From: Tachypleus tridentatus | Taxonomy: Eukaryota > Arthropoda > Merostomata > Xiphosura > Limulidae | Length of the DNA: 64,000 nucleotides | Assembly: GCF_004210375.1 (NCBI RefSeq) | Contig: NC_134830.1 | Span: 48,675,094-48,739,093 of the forward strand | Direction of reading: 5' to 3' | Part shown: in pieces, positions 32,801 through 47,800 of the stretch | How positions within the stretch are numbered: position 1 is the first letter of the stretch | Layout of the letters: each line of letters starts with the position of its first letter | Notes under the pieces: model-generated | What the model was told of the DNA's origin: nothing | The model's input: the letters and a program-made list of their open reading frames with translations, nothing else | Databases searched by the model: none | Translations under genes and position numbers: made by a program

Positions 32801-35800
32801 TTTAAATCAGATGTTTGTGATGTCTAAATACTAAATCTATTATTTTTGTCCAAATTAGGAACTCAAATTACCAATATTGACAAGTTAGAATATGAAATAA
32901 GAACCTTGTATCTTATTTTATTTTGCTGGGATATGGCTTATGTACTTAATTAAACACAGTGACCCTGTTCACCACTTTCAATTTCTTGGTTGCTTATATA
33001 CACTTACAACAGTAAGTCATACAACAGTATATGACATATTTCAACAGCTTAAAATATCCCCAAAGTGGTTTTCTAAGCCATTTTAATCTGTGAAAAGGCT
33101 ACCACATTATTTTGATCCAAGATTTCAAGGAAGTTGTGTCTTTAGTCTGGTTGAAGTTTCATGTTTTATAAAATCTAAATGTATCTTAAGTTACTAAGCT
33201 TAATATAATAAGGGAAATTCAATGGCGTCAGTGTAGTTATTTATGATTTTTTTGGTTATTCAACTGTATATATAAAACCTAAAAAAATGTTTGTTTGATA
33301 TCTTCCATGTGCAAAATTTTCTAAGGCTTTTGATTGATTGATTTAGTGTTTTATGGCACAAAGCAGCGAGGCTATCTGCACCAAACATCCAGTAAAAATG
33401 TAAAAATAAAGTAGTAAAAGACATAAAAGGAAATGAAGGTAAAACGAAAAAGTATAAAACCAGTGTTGACACCTAGTCTACAATGTTAAGAGAGAAAGCA
33501 GAGTATAAGAAGTTGTAAGGTATTTACTCTAGCAAATTGGTAATGATCATAACCCGCCAGGAAGACTAACAGATAAGTTTAAGAACCACTGTCAGTCACC
33601 TGAAGTTGGCCTTTCCAGTCCTGGTTCCGGATGTGTCATAGCAGCCAGTATCAAAATGTAAAAGAATAGAAGTTTTAAAAGACACATAGCAAAATCGTAA
33701 TAATGAGTAGCCAAATGTCCAGTAAAAAGATAAAAGTCAAGTAAATGGAGTAAAATTTGTAAAAGTAAATGAAGGTAAAAACAAAACAGCAATTAAAACA
33801 GAAAATGGCGTAAAAACCAATGGTGACATCCAGTCAACAAGGTTGTAAAGTATTTACTCTAGCAAAATGGTAATGATCATAACCCGCCAGGAAGACTAAC
33901 AGGCAAGTACTAGAACCACCATCAGTCACCTGAAGTTGGTCTTTTCCGTCCTGGTTCCGGGTTATGTGTCATAGCAGCTATTATCAAAATGTAAAAGAAT
34001 AGAAGTTTTAAAAGACATATAGCAAAATCGTAATAATGAGTAGCCATATGTCCAGTAAAAAGATAAAAGTCAAGTAAATGGAGTAAAATTTGTAAAAGTA
34101 ATTGAAGATAAAAACAAAATGGCAATTAAAACAGAGAATGGTGCAAAAACCAATGTTGACATCCAGTCAACAAAGTTGTAAAGGACTACCTGTAGCAGAA
34201 TGGTAATGATCATAACCCGCCAGGAAGACTGACAGGTAAGTATAAAAACCACCGTCAGTCACCTGAAGTTGGTCTTTCCAGTCCTGGTTCTGGGTTATGA
34301 GTCAATATGGCCAGTACTAAAAGGTAAAGTAGTAAAAGTGTGAAATGATATGCAGCAAAAGTATAATAACAACTCTCCAGGACGACTAAAGAGTAGTTCA
34401 AACAGTAGCGTTAGTCACCTGAAGTTGGCCTTTCCAGTCCTGGTGTCGAGTTATTTAATGTTTTGGCCATTGTCCAATGTCAAATTGAATGAGAGAGATT
34501 AAAACTGTATAAAAGGAACCACAATTAAAAAGGTTTAATGAATAAATATGCAACACTTAAATGAGATTAAAAAGATTAATGGCCATTAAAAAATTAAAAA
34601 TGTTATCAAGGTGGACAGAGTCACCATCACCAATAACACTGTCCAATGTTACAGATTGACCCTGGGAAAAAATATGTTTAAAATATTGCCGTCGTTGAGA
34701 ATTGTAACGATGGCAAGAAAGTAAAACGTGGCTGATAGTGATTTGAGTGTTACACAAACTACACAATGGTGCATCAGTTCCAGATAAAAGAAAACAATGA
34801 GTTAAAAAACTGTGACCAATGCGTAGTCTAGTTAGAACAACTTCCTCCTTCCGAACCTTACGGAAGCTAGATGGCCAAAGCCTAACATAGGGTTTTATTT
34901 GAAAAAGCTTGTTGTCGCGTTGCTACTCCAAGTGGACTGCCAGCTGGCACAGAGCCGAGCCTTGAATACAGCACCATAGTCTATGTATGGAATAGGCACA
35001 GTGGTGATAGTGCCAGAGCAGATAGATTTAGCTGCCGTGTTTGCAAGCTCGTTTCCACAAATACCAACATGGCCTGGTATCCAGAAAAACTGGATTGAAG
35101 TAGCTGCTAATGAGAAATGGGCCAGTCAGTTTTGAATATCAGCGAGAACAGGGTGTGAGCCAACGTGTAGCGATTCCAGGGCCAGTATAGAACTAAGCGA
35201 ATCAGTATAAATAGTGCAGTTGGAGGACTGCTCAGCTGCAATATGATCCAGGGCAAGAGATATGACATACAGTTCAGCAGTGAACACAGAAGTTGTAGAG
35301 GGGATTCTGCACGCAACTACTGAACCACAGCAAACCATAGCAGAGCCCACTGAATTACCTGATTTGGAACCATCTGTATAAATGGGAACTGAATGAGTGT
35401 TTGAAAGATATTCATTGAATAAAAGACGGTACTTCCAATCTGGAGTATCTGCCTTTTTTAGGTGACTGAAAGAAAAGTCACTTTGGGGGCTGTAATAAGC
35501 CATGGTGGGATGGGCCGACCTATGGAATCTGCAATGTTATCCAAGGACAGACCCAATTCATCCAATTGCGCCCGGATGCGAAGGCCAAATGGAGCAATGA
35601 CAGATCGTCTGTTCTGAAAAAGTACTGCCCACCGAGGAAGGAAAACACATTCCCAGGTGGGATGTTTTGGTAAGGAACGAAGTTTCGAAGTATATTGTAA
35701 AGATAGTTGCAAACGGCGAAGGTGTAGAGAAGGTTCATGAGATTCAATGTATATGCTTTGAACTGGAGAGGTACGGAAAGCCCCAGTGCAGAGTCGAAGT

Positions 35801-38800
35801 CCTTGGTGATGAATGGGGTCCAGCATCTTTAAGGCCTAGGGTCTGGCAGAGCCATAGACCATTGATCCATAGTCGATTTACAATCGAATAAGAGCAGGAT
35901 ATACCTTTAACATTGAACATCGATCTGCTCCCCAACTGGTAGAAGAGAGGACACGGAGGATGTTCAGTGCTCTTGTTCATTTGACCCGAAGCTGCTTTAA
36001 ATGTGGTATAAAGGTCAGTTTACGATCAAAGATAAGCCCCAAGAACTTGGTCTCCGGGACCACTGGCAGCAAAACTTCACCAATATGAAGTTCAGGATCA
36101 GGGTGAATACCCCGTCGACGACAAAATTGCATGCATACGGTTTTAGAGAGAGAGAAATTAGAGCCGTGCGCCAGAGTCCACTTCCGTACACGATTGAGGG
36201 CAGTTTGTAGTTGCCGCTCAATATATCTCATGTTTGACGACTGACATGAGATGTGAAAGTCGTTGAGATACAGCCCATTCGCAACAGTGAGAGGGAGTTG
36301 TTCAGTGATGGCATTTATCTTTATACTGAAAAGTATGACACTCAATACACAGCTTTGAGGGACTCCAAATTCCTGTACAAAAGAACAGGAAAGTGTTGAA
36401 CCCACATGTACTTGGAATCTCCTGTCCATTAAAAAATTTTTAATAAACATGGGTAGATGGCCACGTAACCCATATGTATGGAGGTCTCGGAAAATGCCAT
36501 ACCTCCATGGTTGTGTCATAAGCCTTCTCAATGTCAAAGAATATTGATACAAGATGTTGGCGGTTGAGAAAGGCTTCTCTGATAGATGTTTCAAGACAAA
36601 TTAGGTGGTCTGTGGTGGAGTGCTGTCGACGGAACCCACACTGGGTGGGCGAGAGGAGATTGTTTGATTCAAGGAACCAAACAAGACGAGCATTAACCAT
36701 CCTTTCTAAGGTCTTACAGAGACAGCTCGTCAAAGCAATTGGACGGTAGTTTGAAGGAATCTTGGGATCTTTCCCTGGCTTAGAGAAAGGTAAAATAATA
36801 GCCTGGCGCCAGGCATCAGGAAAAACATTCTCCTGCCAGATCTGGTTGAAGACAATCAGAAGGACATCAAGAGAAGCAGGAGATAGATGGTGCAGCATGT
36901 CATAATGAATATCATCAGGTCCAACAGACGTACTGGCAGACCAATGAAGGGCCATTTTCAGTTCCACCAGGGTAAAGGGACAATTATAATCAAAGAAACA
37001 GTCAGTTTGAAAGGAAAGAGGTGACTGGTCTGCCCGAGTCTTGATGGCCAGGAAGGTGGAGGAAGAAGCAGAAGTGCTAGATACCCGGCAAAAGCTTTCA
37101 CCTAGAGTGTCAGCGATGCTCCAGACATCAGTCACCTCCTGACCAGAGAGTAAGATCGAGAGGGGGACAGAATTGTAGTGCCCATTAACCTTTCGAATCC
37201 TGTCCCATATGATCTTGGAACTGGTGGTAGAAGATATGCTAGTTGTGAACTTAATCCAAGATTCCTTCTGGCTTTGACGTCTTACCCACCTAGCATGTGC
37301 ACGAACCCGTTGGAAAGCAACACGGTTTGAAAGTGTGGGATATCTACGAAAAGTATCCCAGGCCTGTTTTTGAGCATTCCGTGCTAAGTTGCAAGCAGGA
37401 TTCCACCACGGACGAGGATTACGTGGAAAACGTGTCGAGGTTTTAGGAATACACTGAGCAGCTGCTTGTATAATACAGTCAGTTACCGCTGTTACACAGT
37501 CGTTTTTATAAGGCTTAGCAACCTATGTCCAGCAACAACAGAGTTCAGAGGTCACAACAAAAAGAAAACTGTGTGCTTTACTTTTTGATTGTTGTTCTAT
37601 ATTTTAAGAAAAATAAGTTTCATAACTTATTTCTAAATAGTAATAATCTGTATTGTTTTATGAGTGAAATGTGACTATATATATTACATAATGCTAGTCC
37701 ACTAAATCACAGCCAAGACAGGGTCACTTTATAAAGACTAAAGGTCAGTTTTATATCACTGGATGTGGTAACATGAGTGCACATGCACTGCATCACTGCA
37801 AGTTATGTAGTTAACTTTTAATGTACTAAAAATAATAAAATATACATGCTAATATATAACATAAGATTTATGCTACATACAGTAAAAATTTGTATTTTTG
37901 TGTTATAATATACAGTCATGAAACTAATATTTGAGATGTCTGGGATCAAGAGTAGTTTTTTAATCACAGCATGAAATAACTTTGCACTCAGACTAGTAAT
38001 GAAACAGCTATATTTTCACAAACAAACCTTTACTAAAAGTCTACCAAATTTTTTTACATGAACCTGATGGGTCCACAATAGTACTTTAGGGGGTCAGAAG
38101 CGATACATCAAACTTATGAAATTACCATATACTGAATGATTGGTTGATTTAATTGGTCTTTTATGGCACAAGGCAGCTAGGCTATCTGTGCCAAACATCC
38201 AGTGAAAAGTTAAAATTCAAGTAAAATTAGAAATTTAAGGTAAAATAAAACAAAGTTAAAAAAACAAAATGCATAAAACCAATGTTTACATCTAGTCTAC
38301 AGCAATACAAGTTGTAGAGGACTTTCTGTAGCAGAACTGTAATTATCATAACTCACCAGGAAGACTAACAGGTAAGTTCAAAGACCACTGTCATTCACCT
38401 GAAGTTGTCCTTTCCAGTCATAGTTCCGCGTTATTTGACGTTATGGTCATTTAAAAAAAAAAAGTAACAAAAGTTTTAAAAGACTTGTAGCAAAATTTTA
38501 ATAATAACTCACAAGGATGACTAACGGGTAGTTCAAACAGCAGCGTTAGTCACCTGAAGTTGGCCTTTCCAGTCCTGGTTTCGAGTTATTTGATGTTACA
38601 GCTATTTTCTGAATTTAAATTGAACTAGATGAACTGTAATTCTTAAAAAGGAATCACAGTAAAAAAGGTCCAATGTATAAATGGAAAAACTTAAATGACA
38701 TTAAAAAGATTAATGACCTTTAAAAAACTGAAAACATTTCCAAGGTGGACAGTGTCACCATCACCAATGACACTGTTCAACGTTATGGACAAACCTTGGG

Positions 38801-41800
38801 AGAAAATATGGTTAAAATGGTGCTATTCTTGAGAGTCATAACAAGGGTAAGAAAGTAAAATGTGGTTTACTGTGACCTGAGTATCACACAGACTACACAT
38901 TGGTGCATAAGTTCCAAATAAACTGCAAACTGGCATAGAGCCGAACTTTGAATACAGGACCATAGTCCATGTATGGAACAGGCACAGCAGTGATAGTCCA
39001 AGAGCAGACAGATTTACCTGAAGCATCGGCAAGCTCATACCCACGATTGCCAACATGGTCCAGTATCCAGAAAAACTGGATAAAAGTAGATATTAAAGAG
39101 AAATGAACCAGTTGGTTTTGAATATCGGCAGGAACAGGGTGTGAACAAACATGAAGTGATTCCAGGGTCAGAAGAGAACTAAGCAAGTCAGTATAGTGCA
39201 GTTTGAGTACTGCTTAGCTTCTATGTGATCCAGGGCAAGAGAAATGGCATACAGATCAACAGTGAACACTGAAGCCGTAGAGGGAATTCCGCGAGCAACC
39301 ACCAAACCATGGCAGAGCCCACATAGTATTTCCAATCAAGAGTGTCTGCTATTCTCAGATGACTTAAAGATAGGTCACATTTGAGATGGGCTGACCAGTG
39401 GATACAGCAATGTCATCCAAGGACAGACCTAATTCTTCCAACTGCACCTGGATATGAAGGCCAAAAGGAGCAAAGGCAGATCGTCTATTCTGAAAAGGTA
39501 TGGCCCATTTAGAAAGGAAAACACAATTCCAGGTGGGATGTTTTGATAAGGAAAGACGTTTTGAAGCATATAGTAAAGACAGTTGCAAATGGCAGAGGTC
39601 CAAAGAAATTTCACGAGACTCTATGTATAAGCTCTGAATTGGGGAAGTACAAAAAGACCCAGTGCAGAGCAGACGTCTTTGATGATGAATGGAATCCAGC
39701 ATCTTTAAGGCCAAACTCCTGGCAGAGACATAAACCAGCGATCCATAGTTAAGTTTCGAAGGAATAAGAGCATGATATATCTTTAGACCTTTGTCTCAGT
39801 GACCACAGGCAGCACAACCTTGCCAATATAGAGTTCAGGATCACGGTGAGTATCTTGTTGGTGGCAAAAGTGCATGCAAACGGTTTTAGAGAGACAGAAG
39901 TTACAGCCGTGTGCTGTGATTTACTTCAATAAATGTTTGAAGGCAGTCTGTAGCTACCGCTCAATATACATTATGTTTGATGGCTGACAGGAGGTGTGAA
40001 AGTCATCGACATAGAGCCCATTTGCAAAAGAAACAGGGAGTTGTTCAATGATGGCATTAATCTTTATTCTGAAAAGTGTGAGACTCAAAATACAGCCCTG
40101 AAGGACTCCAAGTTCCTCTAGAATAGAACGGGAAAGTTTCAAACCCACACAAACTTGGACTCTCCAGTCCATTAAAAAATAATAAAAATGGGCAAATGGC
40201 CACATAACCCATGTATATGGAGGTCTCACAAAATGCCATACCTTCATGTTGTATCATTTGCCTTCTCAATGTCAAAAAATACTGATACAAAATGTTATTT
40301 GAGAAAGGTTTCTCTGATGGACATTTTAAATCAATCAGGTGGTTAACATTGAAGCGCTGTCATCGGAACCCACACTGGGTGGATGAGAGGAAGTTGTTTC
40401 ATTCAAGGAACCAAATGAGATGAGCATTAACCATCCTCTCTAAAGTCTTACAGACACAGCTCGTCAAAGCAATTGGACAGTAGTTTGAAGGAATCTTGGT
40501 ATCCTACCCAGGCTTAGAGAAAGGTAGGGTGACAGCCTAGCACCAGGCATCAAGAAAAACATTCTCCTGTTAGATCCGGTTAAAAACAAGCAGAAGAATA
40601 AAAGAGAAGAAGTAGATAGATGGCACAGCATTTCATAATATACATCATCAGGTCCAACCAATAAAGGGCCAGTTTGAATTTCACCAGTGTAAAGAGACAA
40701 TTATAGTCATAGATACAATCAAATCAAAAGGACAGAGGTGTTTGCTCTGCCTGATTCTTGATGGCTAAAAAGGTGGAGGAAGAAGCAGAAGTGCTGATAC
40801 CCAGCAAAAGCTTTCACCTAAAGTATCAACGATGCTCTGGGTATCAGCTACTTCCTGGCCATCAGAGACCAAGATCGAGAGGAGGATGGAATTATACTGC
40901 CCACTGACCTTTCGAACTAGTGGTAAAATATATGCTGATTGTGAATTTAATCCAAGACTCCTTCTGGCTTTGACGTATTACCCACCGAGCATGTGCATGG
41001 GCCTGCTGGAAAACAATGTGGTGTGAGAGTGTGGGATACCTATGAAAAGTATCCTAGGTCTCTTTTTAAGCCTTCCATGCCATGTGACAAGCAGGATTCC
41101 ACCACGGACTAGGATATCATGGAAAAACATGTTGAGATTTTAAGAATACATTGAGCAGCTGCTTGTATAATAGAGTCAGTTACTGCTGTCACACAGTCTT
41201 CTATCAATGGCTTACAGACATTTGCAGGATCAAGTTCTGTGAGAGCATTGAAAGAGGGCCAGTTTGCTTGATCCAGTTTCCACCTGGGCACGTAGGTCAT
41301 GTGGCATCGACCAGGGCCAATCTCTCTCAAAATTATAGGAAAATGATCACTGCCTCCTGGATTATTGTCAACCCTTCAAAAAAAGTGGAAGAAATGTGAA
41401 GGAGAGCCAACTGAGAAGTCAGTAGCAGTAAAGGACTGACTAGGTGCATGGAAATAAGTGGACGAACCAGTACTGAAAAGAGAAAGGTTGTGATCAGAGT
41501 CATACGCTCTATACAGTGACCTCTCGTATCAATATCAGCAGTTACCCAGAAGGGATGACATCCATTAAAGTCCTCCAGGATTAAAAAGAGAAATAGCAAC
41601 TGTTCAACAAAAGCATCAAGGTCTGATTGATCATGTCTCTCCAGGCAACAGGTAGAGAGAACAAACAATGATGGTATGACCCAAGGAAATGCGGATGGCT
41701 TCGGCTTCCAAGGGTGTATTGAGTGGCAAAGTAGGGTGGGCACATGCTGATCAACCAACAGTGCCACCCCTCCATGCACTTGTCCATCACACAGCCTGTC

Positions 41801-44800
41801 ATTTTTGTACAAAGAAAGCCACTGCAAGGTGACTGTATCAGCAGGTTTCAGAAATGTTTCCTGTAAGGAAAGAAAAACAGGACGGTAGGAAGCAATCAGT
41901 GTTTTGATTTCATCCAGATTAGAACGTAAACCTTGAGAGTTCCATTGTATCAATATAGCCATTTTAATTTATGTGTAGGCAAATTGGGTGGAGAATCCTT
42001 CTGTTTATGACCACATCTTTTTTCTTTAATGTCCTTATTCGAGGGAGGTGTATCGAACTTCATGGATCCTGCTCTACGTTGACTGGGCAGGTCTTTGCTG
42101 TTGGAAGAGGATTTCGGCAACTGAGGATGTGAATTAATAATTGTTTTGCATGGTGAGGTAGGAGAAGAGAATGTATCCAAAGAAATGCGTGTACCCAAAA
42201 CCAGAGAAAGGGGATCTTGGGATTTGTTGGAATGTATGAAAGGGACAGAGATGAGTGTTGAAGTTGATTCATCAACCTTTTTAACCATGGAAGCCAAAAG
42301 ACTTTTCATTTCTTTTGAGAATGATTCTTTTGGAGGCATAGTGAGATTCATCTGCACTCCCACTGTAGTTGTGAAACAAAGTGCAGCAGCATATGTCCAA
42401 GATGAAGTGGTGGATAGCAACTTACGAGCTTCAGGATAAGTAATGTTATGAATTGTTTTCAAACCTTGCACCTTTTTTTCTTCCAAACATTTAGGGCAAG
42501 AACAAAAGTAGTACAGGTGAGAGCCATTGCAATTGACACAATGAGGGTCCATTTCACACTTGTAGGCATCATGGTCCTTGCCACTGCAACATACATACGT
42601 CAAGGAACCACAAAACAACATCTTTGAGTGACCAAACTGCTGATACTGGAAACATCTGAGAGGGTTTGGAATGTATGGCTGTAATCTGCAATTAAGATAA
42701 CCTGCCTTGATGGTGGCAGGTAGACATGGTGATGTAAATGTCAGAATGAGAACATTCGTCAGCATTATAATTCCATCTTTGCAAGTGGAGATACACCTCA
42801 CTGCAGAAACTCCTTGGGTGGAGAAACCAGTGAGAATCTCCAACTTGGGGATGTTGTTCAAATTCCTCTCAACAATATCTCCTCATGACGAATTCAAAGT
42901 AGCCTGAGGTGTAACTGCAATAGGTGTATCCCCAATTGCCTTTGAATGCAAAAGGAGTTCACTGTCTTGAGATGTGGATGTTTCCACCAATATGTCACCA
43001 GATTGAAGCTTCTTTACTGACTCTGGAAAGCCAGCAAGTCCCTCTAGTCCCTTCTGAATGAAAAAGGGAGGCATTTGACCTAAAGGTTTGTCTGAAAGTT
43101 AATGCAATATAAGAAACTGAGGTACAACAGATGGTAAGGATTGCTGCTCAGAATCTTCAAGACATGGTCATTTACCTATAGAGTGATTTTCACTATTTTA
43201 TTATGCTTTTTAATTGGAGTATCCAAAATGAAAAAGAAAATTTCGGTGCCCACTGACCCACCCACCACGGAGCCCCACAAGGGCTGCACTACAATGTCAA
43301 ACAAGGACATTGCAGCATCGCCAGGGTTTTGTGAGCACTATACCTAAACACCAGCAGCAGATACAATGTCTACAACACATGTTGAGAACATCCAACACTG
43401 GTACTTGGTTGCCCTACCCCAAGTGGACCAGCCGATTGACTCAAGGGGGGCTACCCCAAGGCTGCCCGTCTACAGGAATTCAAGGCCAAAGTGATGTGTA
43501 AGGGTTTGACCCCTGAACCACCATGATCCTCTCCTCCCCTTCACGGGTCGCCACGCATGGCAAACACATGGGTGGATGTTTAGATCCCAGAGGAGGTAAA
43601 CTGGAAGAACAGAACCTTTCCTGAGGATCCCCTCACCACATACAGGAATCCACACTGAGAGGATACTGAAAAAGTAACGAATAAAATAAAATGGTACAAC
43701 AGTATAAAACTAGTATGGTAAAATATATACAAGTCCCAAATTAATAACTGTAATTAACATAAATTGATACTTAATAATATCAATATTATTGATATTAATA
43801 TGCATATTAATATAACTTTAATATTAACTTTAATATGCATATCAGCCATTTTGAGGTACACTGACAAACATTATATTAAAATATATAAAAAATTATTATC
43901 TATTAACAAATGTAACGAGTAACATAACTATTATCAGGCAAACAGATTATATTAAAAATATATTAATATGATTTGAATAGTTTGTGTGCTCATGGGGAAT
44001 GTGAGATATAATGAATAGAGAAGAAATATTAATCTTGTGACGTAACCAGTCCTAACATAATAGTATTTTGATGTCTACCTTCAATTGGTCAGAGAAACTG
44101 TACCGAATATAGGTAGTCCCTCTCAAACATTACTGGAACTATGTTATAATGTTGCTATTCATTAAACAATTTTTCTCTTCCTCTTTATTTTAAATACCGA
44201 CCTTTGCAAACTTGAAAAAAGGTCTGGGGTCCTTTCTGAAGTAATGGATGTCAAACATTGCTTGGGGGTCAGGAAGTTCAGGAAAATCTTTACTAAGTCG
44301 AGCGTAAATACCGTTTCTGGACCTAAAATCTGGTATCCCACATGACACTGACACCTACAGAAAAATCATGGATTAATAAGATGTTATAGCATAACAGTAC
44401 ACAGGGAGAAATGTGTCATGAGTAATACATATTTCATTATCAAGATGTATGTCACGACTTGTACGTATTTTATCATCAACATGTGTGTCACGATTAATAC
44501 GTATTTTATCATCAAGATGTATGTCACAACAAATACGTATTGTATCATCAAGATGTATGTCATGACTAATACATATTTTATCATCAAGATGTATGCCACG
44601 ACTAATACATTTTGTCATAAAGACGAATGTCATGACTTGTACATTTTATCAAGATGTATGTCATGACTAATACATAGTTTTTATGTTTATAGGTCAGTAA
44701 TATCACACATCAAGTAAGAATATCAAAATATGTATTAGTCATGATATTCACTTTATGTTTAAGAGGATAATGTTACATGTACTGTTGAGATTGTTGTTGA

Positions 44801-47800
44801 ATTTCATCAGCACTGTTCAACATTAATTGAATATTAAATGTGTGTAATCCATGGTTACAGTAAAAATAAATTATTTTTTAGTTAACTTCTGACACGTTAG
44901 TTTTCTAAAACAATAAGTATTGTTCCTCACTTCTTGCAACTGTCTTATTTATTGAATCACAGAATGCATAAAAATTTATATTTTTAAAAGAAACAAATCT
45001 CTTGCAACCTTCTGATATGTACTTCACAAAAGTAAAATGTGAAATGTAATTTTAATATGTCATAAAACCTTTCTTAATTCTTTATTTTCTAAACTAAAGT
45101 TTTTTAAAATTCTCAACTTTGTAAACTTGTTTCTAGTATTTATTTAGAATGTAAGAACATTCATTTGGTTTGGAAGCCTATACTGCTAAACATGATTGGT
45201 CAGTTTATAAACAAGCATAAGTATTAATATTTTTGAGAAAAAACTAAAAATTTAGATTACGCATTTAATTTATAGGTACCAAAAAAAAAAAGTGTAACTT
45301 ATAAAATTTCCTCTCTATGAAACCAGAATAAGAAAACTGGACTTACTCCAGCTCCAGTAAGTATCATTATATTTTGAGAAGTTTGAATAAGGTTGACCAC
45401 ATCATCCAGGGTGTTAATGTGGGGTAGTTTGGTACGACGAGGGGGTTCATTCAGAACACTGACAATTATCTTCCACAAGGTAAGAGGATCTAAATGGGAT
45501 GAAATAAATGAGGTCTGTGGAAAGAGCTCTTCCAGGATGGTGCGAGGATCAATTCCTTGAATGATCTGCTGTTGAACCCAAGTAACTGGTCCTAGTGAAG
45601 GGCAGGATACACAATATGGTATACTAGTTACTTCAACAATTAAAACATATAAATCTCCATATCTAGAAGTTCTTCTTAATAGGTAAAGAAAATATAATCA
45701 AAACCCTTCCACTAAATGAAAAATATTTCCAAAAATATATCAGGTAAAACATTCAGTTGAACACAGTAACTGGCACTCAAATTATTGCAAAAGTGTTTTC
45801 AATCAAAAAGTTCCTTAAAAATAAACTAAATTATTAAAACATACTTATTACATTAAGTAACTATATTATCTTTAACTGATTACTTATTATTTGTCTAGAT
45901 AATAATGTCTTAACATTAATTTTTTGTATTTTTTAAAATTTTATTGCAAAAAACATCAATTTTTATCATTTCTTGCTCAACCTACAACAAGACCACCAGT
46001 TATGTCCACCACGTCAAAACTGACATCATCATATCAACACATTTCAAAATAACCAAAAAGAATATGTGAAAATTAATGTAGGTTTTGATATTAAATAGAA
46101 TCAAAAGTGTAAATTGTATTACAGAGAGGGGGTAGGAAATGATGTAGAAAACAATACTACAGAGGAGTGTTGGAAACTAATGTGAATTTTATAATATAGA
46201 GAAATCAGTTTGAAATGAAAAAAATGAACTTCTTATTTGTTTTTTCCAGCACTACAGCTTGATAGAATCAAGAGAATATCAAATGTAATAATAGGTACTT
46301 ATACAAAATGTCCAAATACAATTTCAGCTTATTTAATATCATCAGATTTCTGGAGGAATCTAGTTGGTTAGTTGGTTGATTTAGTGTTTTATGGCACAAA
46401 GCAGCTAGGCTATCTGTGCCAAACATCCGTTAAAAAGCTAAAATTAAATTTAATAAATTTCATAAAAGGAAATTAAGGTAAAACAAAACATAAATAGCAT
46501 GAAACTAATGTTCACATCTCGTTACAGCAGTAAGAGAAAAACTACAGTAATTCAAGTTGTAAAGGATTTTCTCTAGCATAATTGTAATTATCATAACTTG
46601 CCAGGAAGACAAACAGGTAAGTACAAAAATCACTGTCAGTCACCTGAAGTTGGCTTTTCCAGTCCTGGTTCCAAGTTATTTGACATTATGGCCATTTTCA
46701 AAAAGTAAAGCAATAAAAGTTTTAAAAGACTTGTGGTAAAAGTTTAATAATAACTCACCCGGATGACTAATGGGTAGTTCAAACATCTGCATCAGTCACC
46801 TTAAGTTGGCCTTTCCAGTTCTGGTTTCGAGTTATTTAATGTCGTGGCAATTTTCTAATTTCAAATTAAACTAGATAGACTGCAATTCTTAAAAAGGAAT
46901 CACAGTAAAAAAGATCCAATGTATAAATTGAAAAACTTAAATGACATTAATAAGATTAATGGCCTTTAAAAAACTAAAAACATTTCCAAGGTGAACAGTG
47001 TCACCATTACCAAAATTGTCTGATATTATGGACAAACCATGGGACAGAACATGTTTAAAATCATGCCGTCATTGAGAGTCATAACAACGGCAAGAAAGTA
47101 AAATGTGGCTTATTGTGATCTGAATGTTACACAGACTACACATTGGTGCATTAGTTCCAGATGAAAAAAAATGAGTTAAAAAAATGTAACCAATCCATAG
47201 TCTAGTTAAAACTTCCTCTTTCTGATCCTTATGAAAGCAAGATGTCCAAAGTCCAATATGGGGTTTTATTTGGAAAAGCTTGTTTTCATGTTGCTCACTC
47301 CAAGTTGACTGCAAGCTGGCATGAAGCTGAGCCTTGAATACAGGACTATAATCATATATGGAACAGGTACAGCTGTGATAGCATCAAAGCAGATAGATTT
47401 TGCTGCAACATCTGCGAGTTCATTCCCAGAAATACCAACGTGGCCCGGTATCCAGAAAAACTGGATAGAAGTAGATGTTAACGAGAAATAGGCCAGTCGG
47501 TTTTGAACATCAGCAAGAACATGGTGTGAACTAACATGAAGCGATTCCAGGGCCAGTATAGAACTAAGTGAGACAGTATAAATAATGCAGTTTGAGTACC
47601 GTTTAACTTCTATGTGATCGAGGGCAAGAGAAATGGCGTACAGTTCCGCAGTGAACACAAAAGCTGTAGAGGGGATTCTGCACGCAACCACCAAACCACA
47701 ACAAACCATGGCAGAGCCCACACAGTCACCTGATTTTGAACCATCTGTATAAATAGGAATGGAAGGATGGTTCAAAAGATGTTCAGCAAATAACAGACAG

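Larger units (their letters stand above)
33330..37508 (-). mobile_element. Non-LTR retrotransposon (I-like LINE), copy 2, 5'-truncated
   Basis: A 4.18-kb copy lacking ORF1 and the endonuclease. It is flanked by the 8-bp duplication TAAGGCTT at 33322-33329 and 37509-37516, which fits a target-primed insertion stopped early. The 3' UTR contains three tandem units (33381, 33711, 34044). The RNase H region is nearly identical to copy 1. The insertion split repeat R. Confidence 0.92.
38137..43662 (-). mobile_element. Non-LTR retrotransposon (I-like LINE), copy 3, near full length
   Basis: About 5.5 kb, with 5' UTR, ORF1, ORF2 and a single-unit 3' UTR, flanked by the 8-bp duplication ATACTGAA at 38129-38136 and 43663-43670. 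Compared with copy 1 it has internal deletions of roughly 150 bp near 38930 and more than 100 bp near 39780. It is more diverged than copies 1 and 2 and groups with copy 4. Confidence 0.9.
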
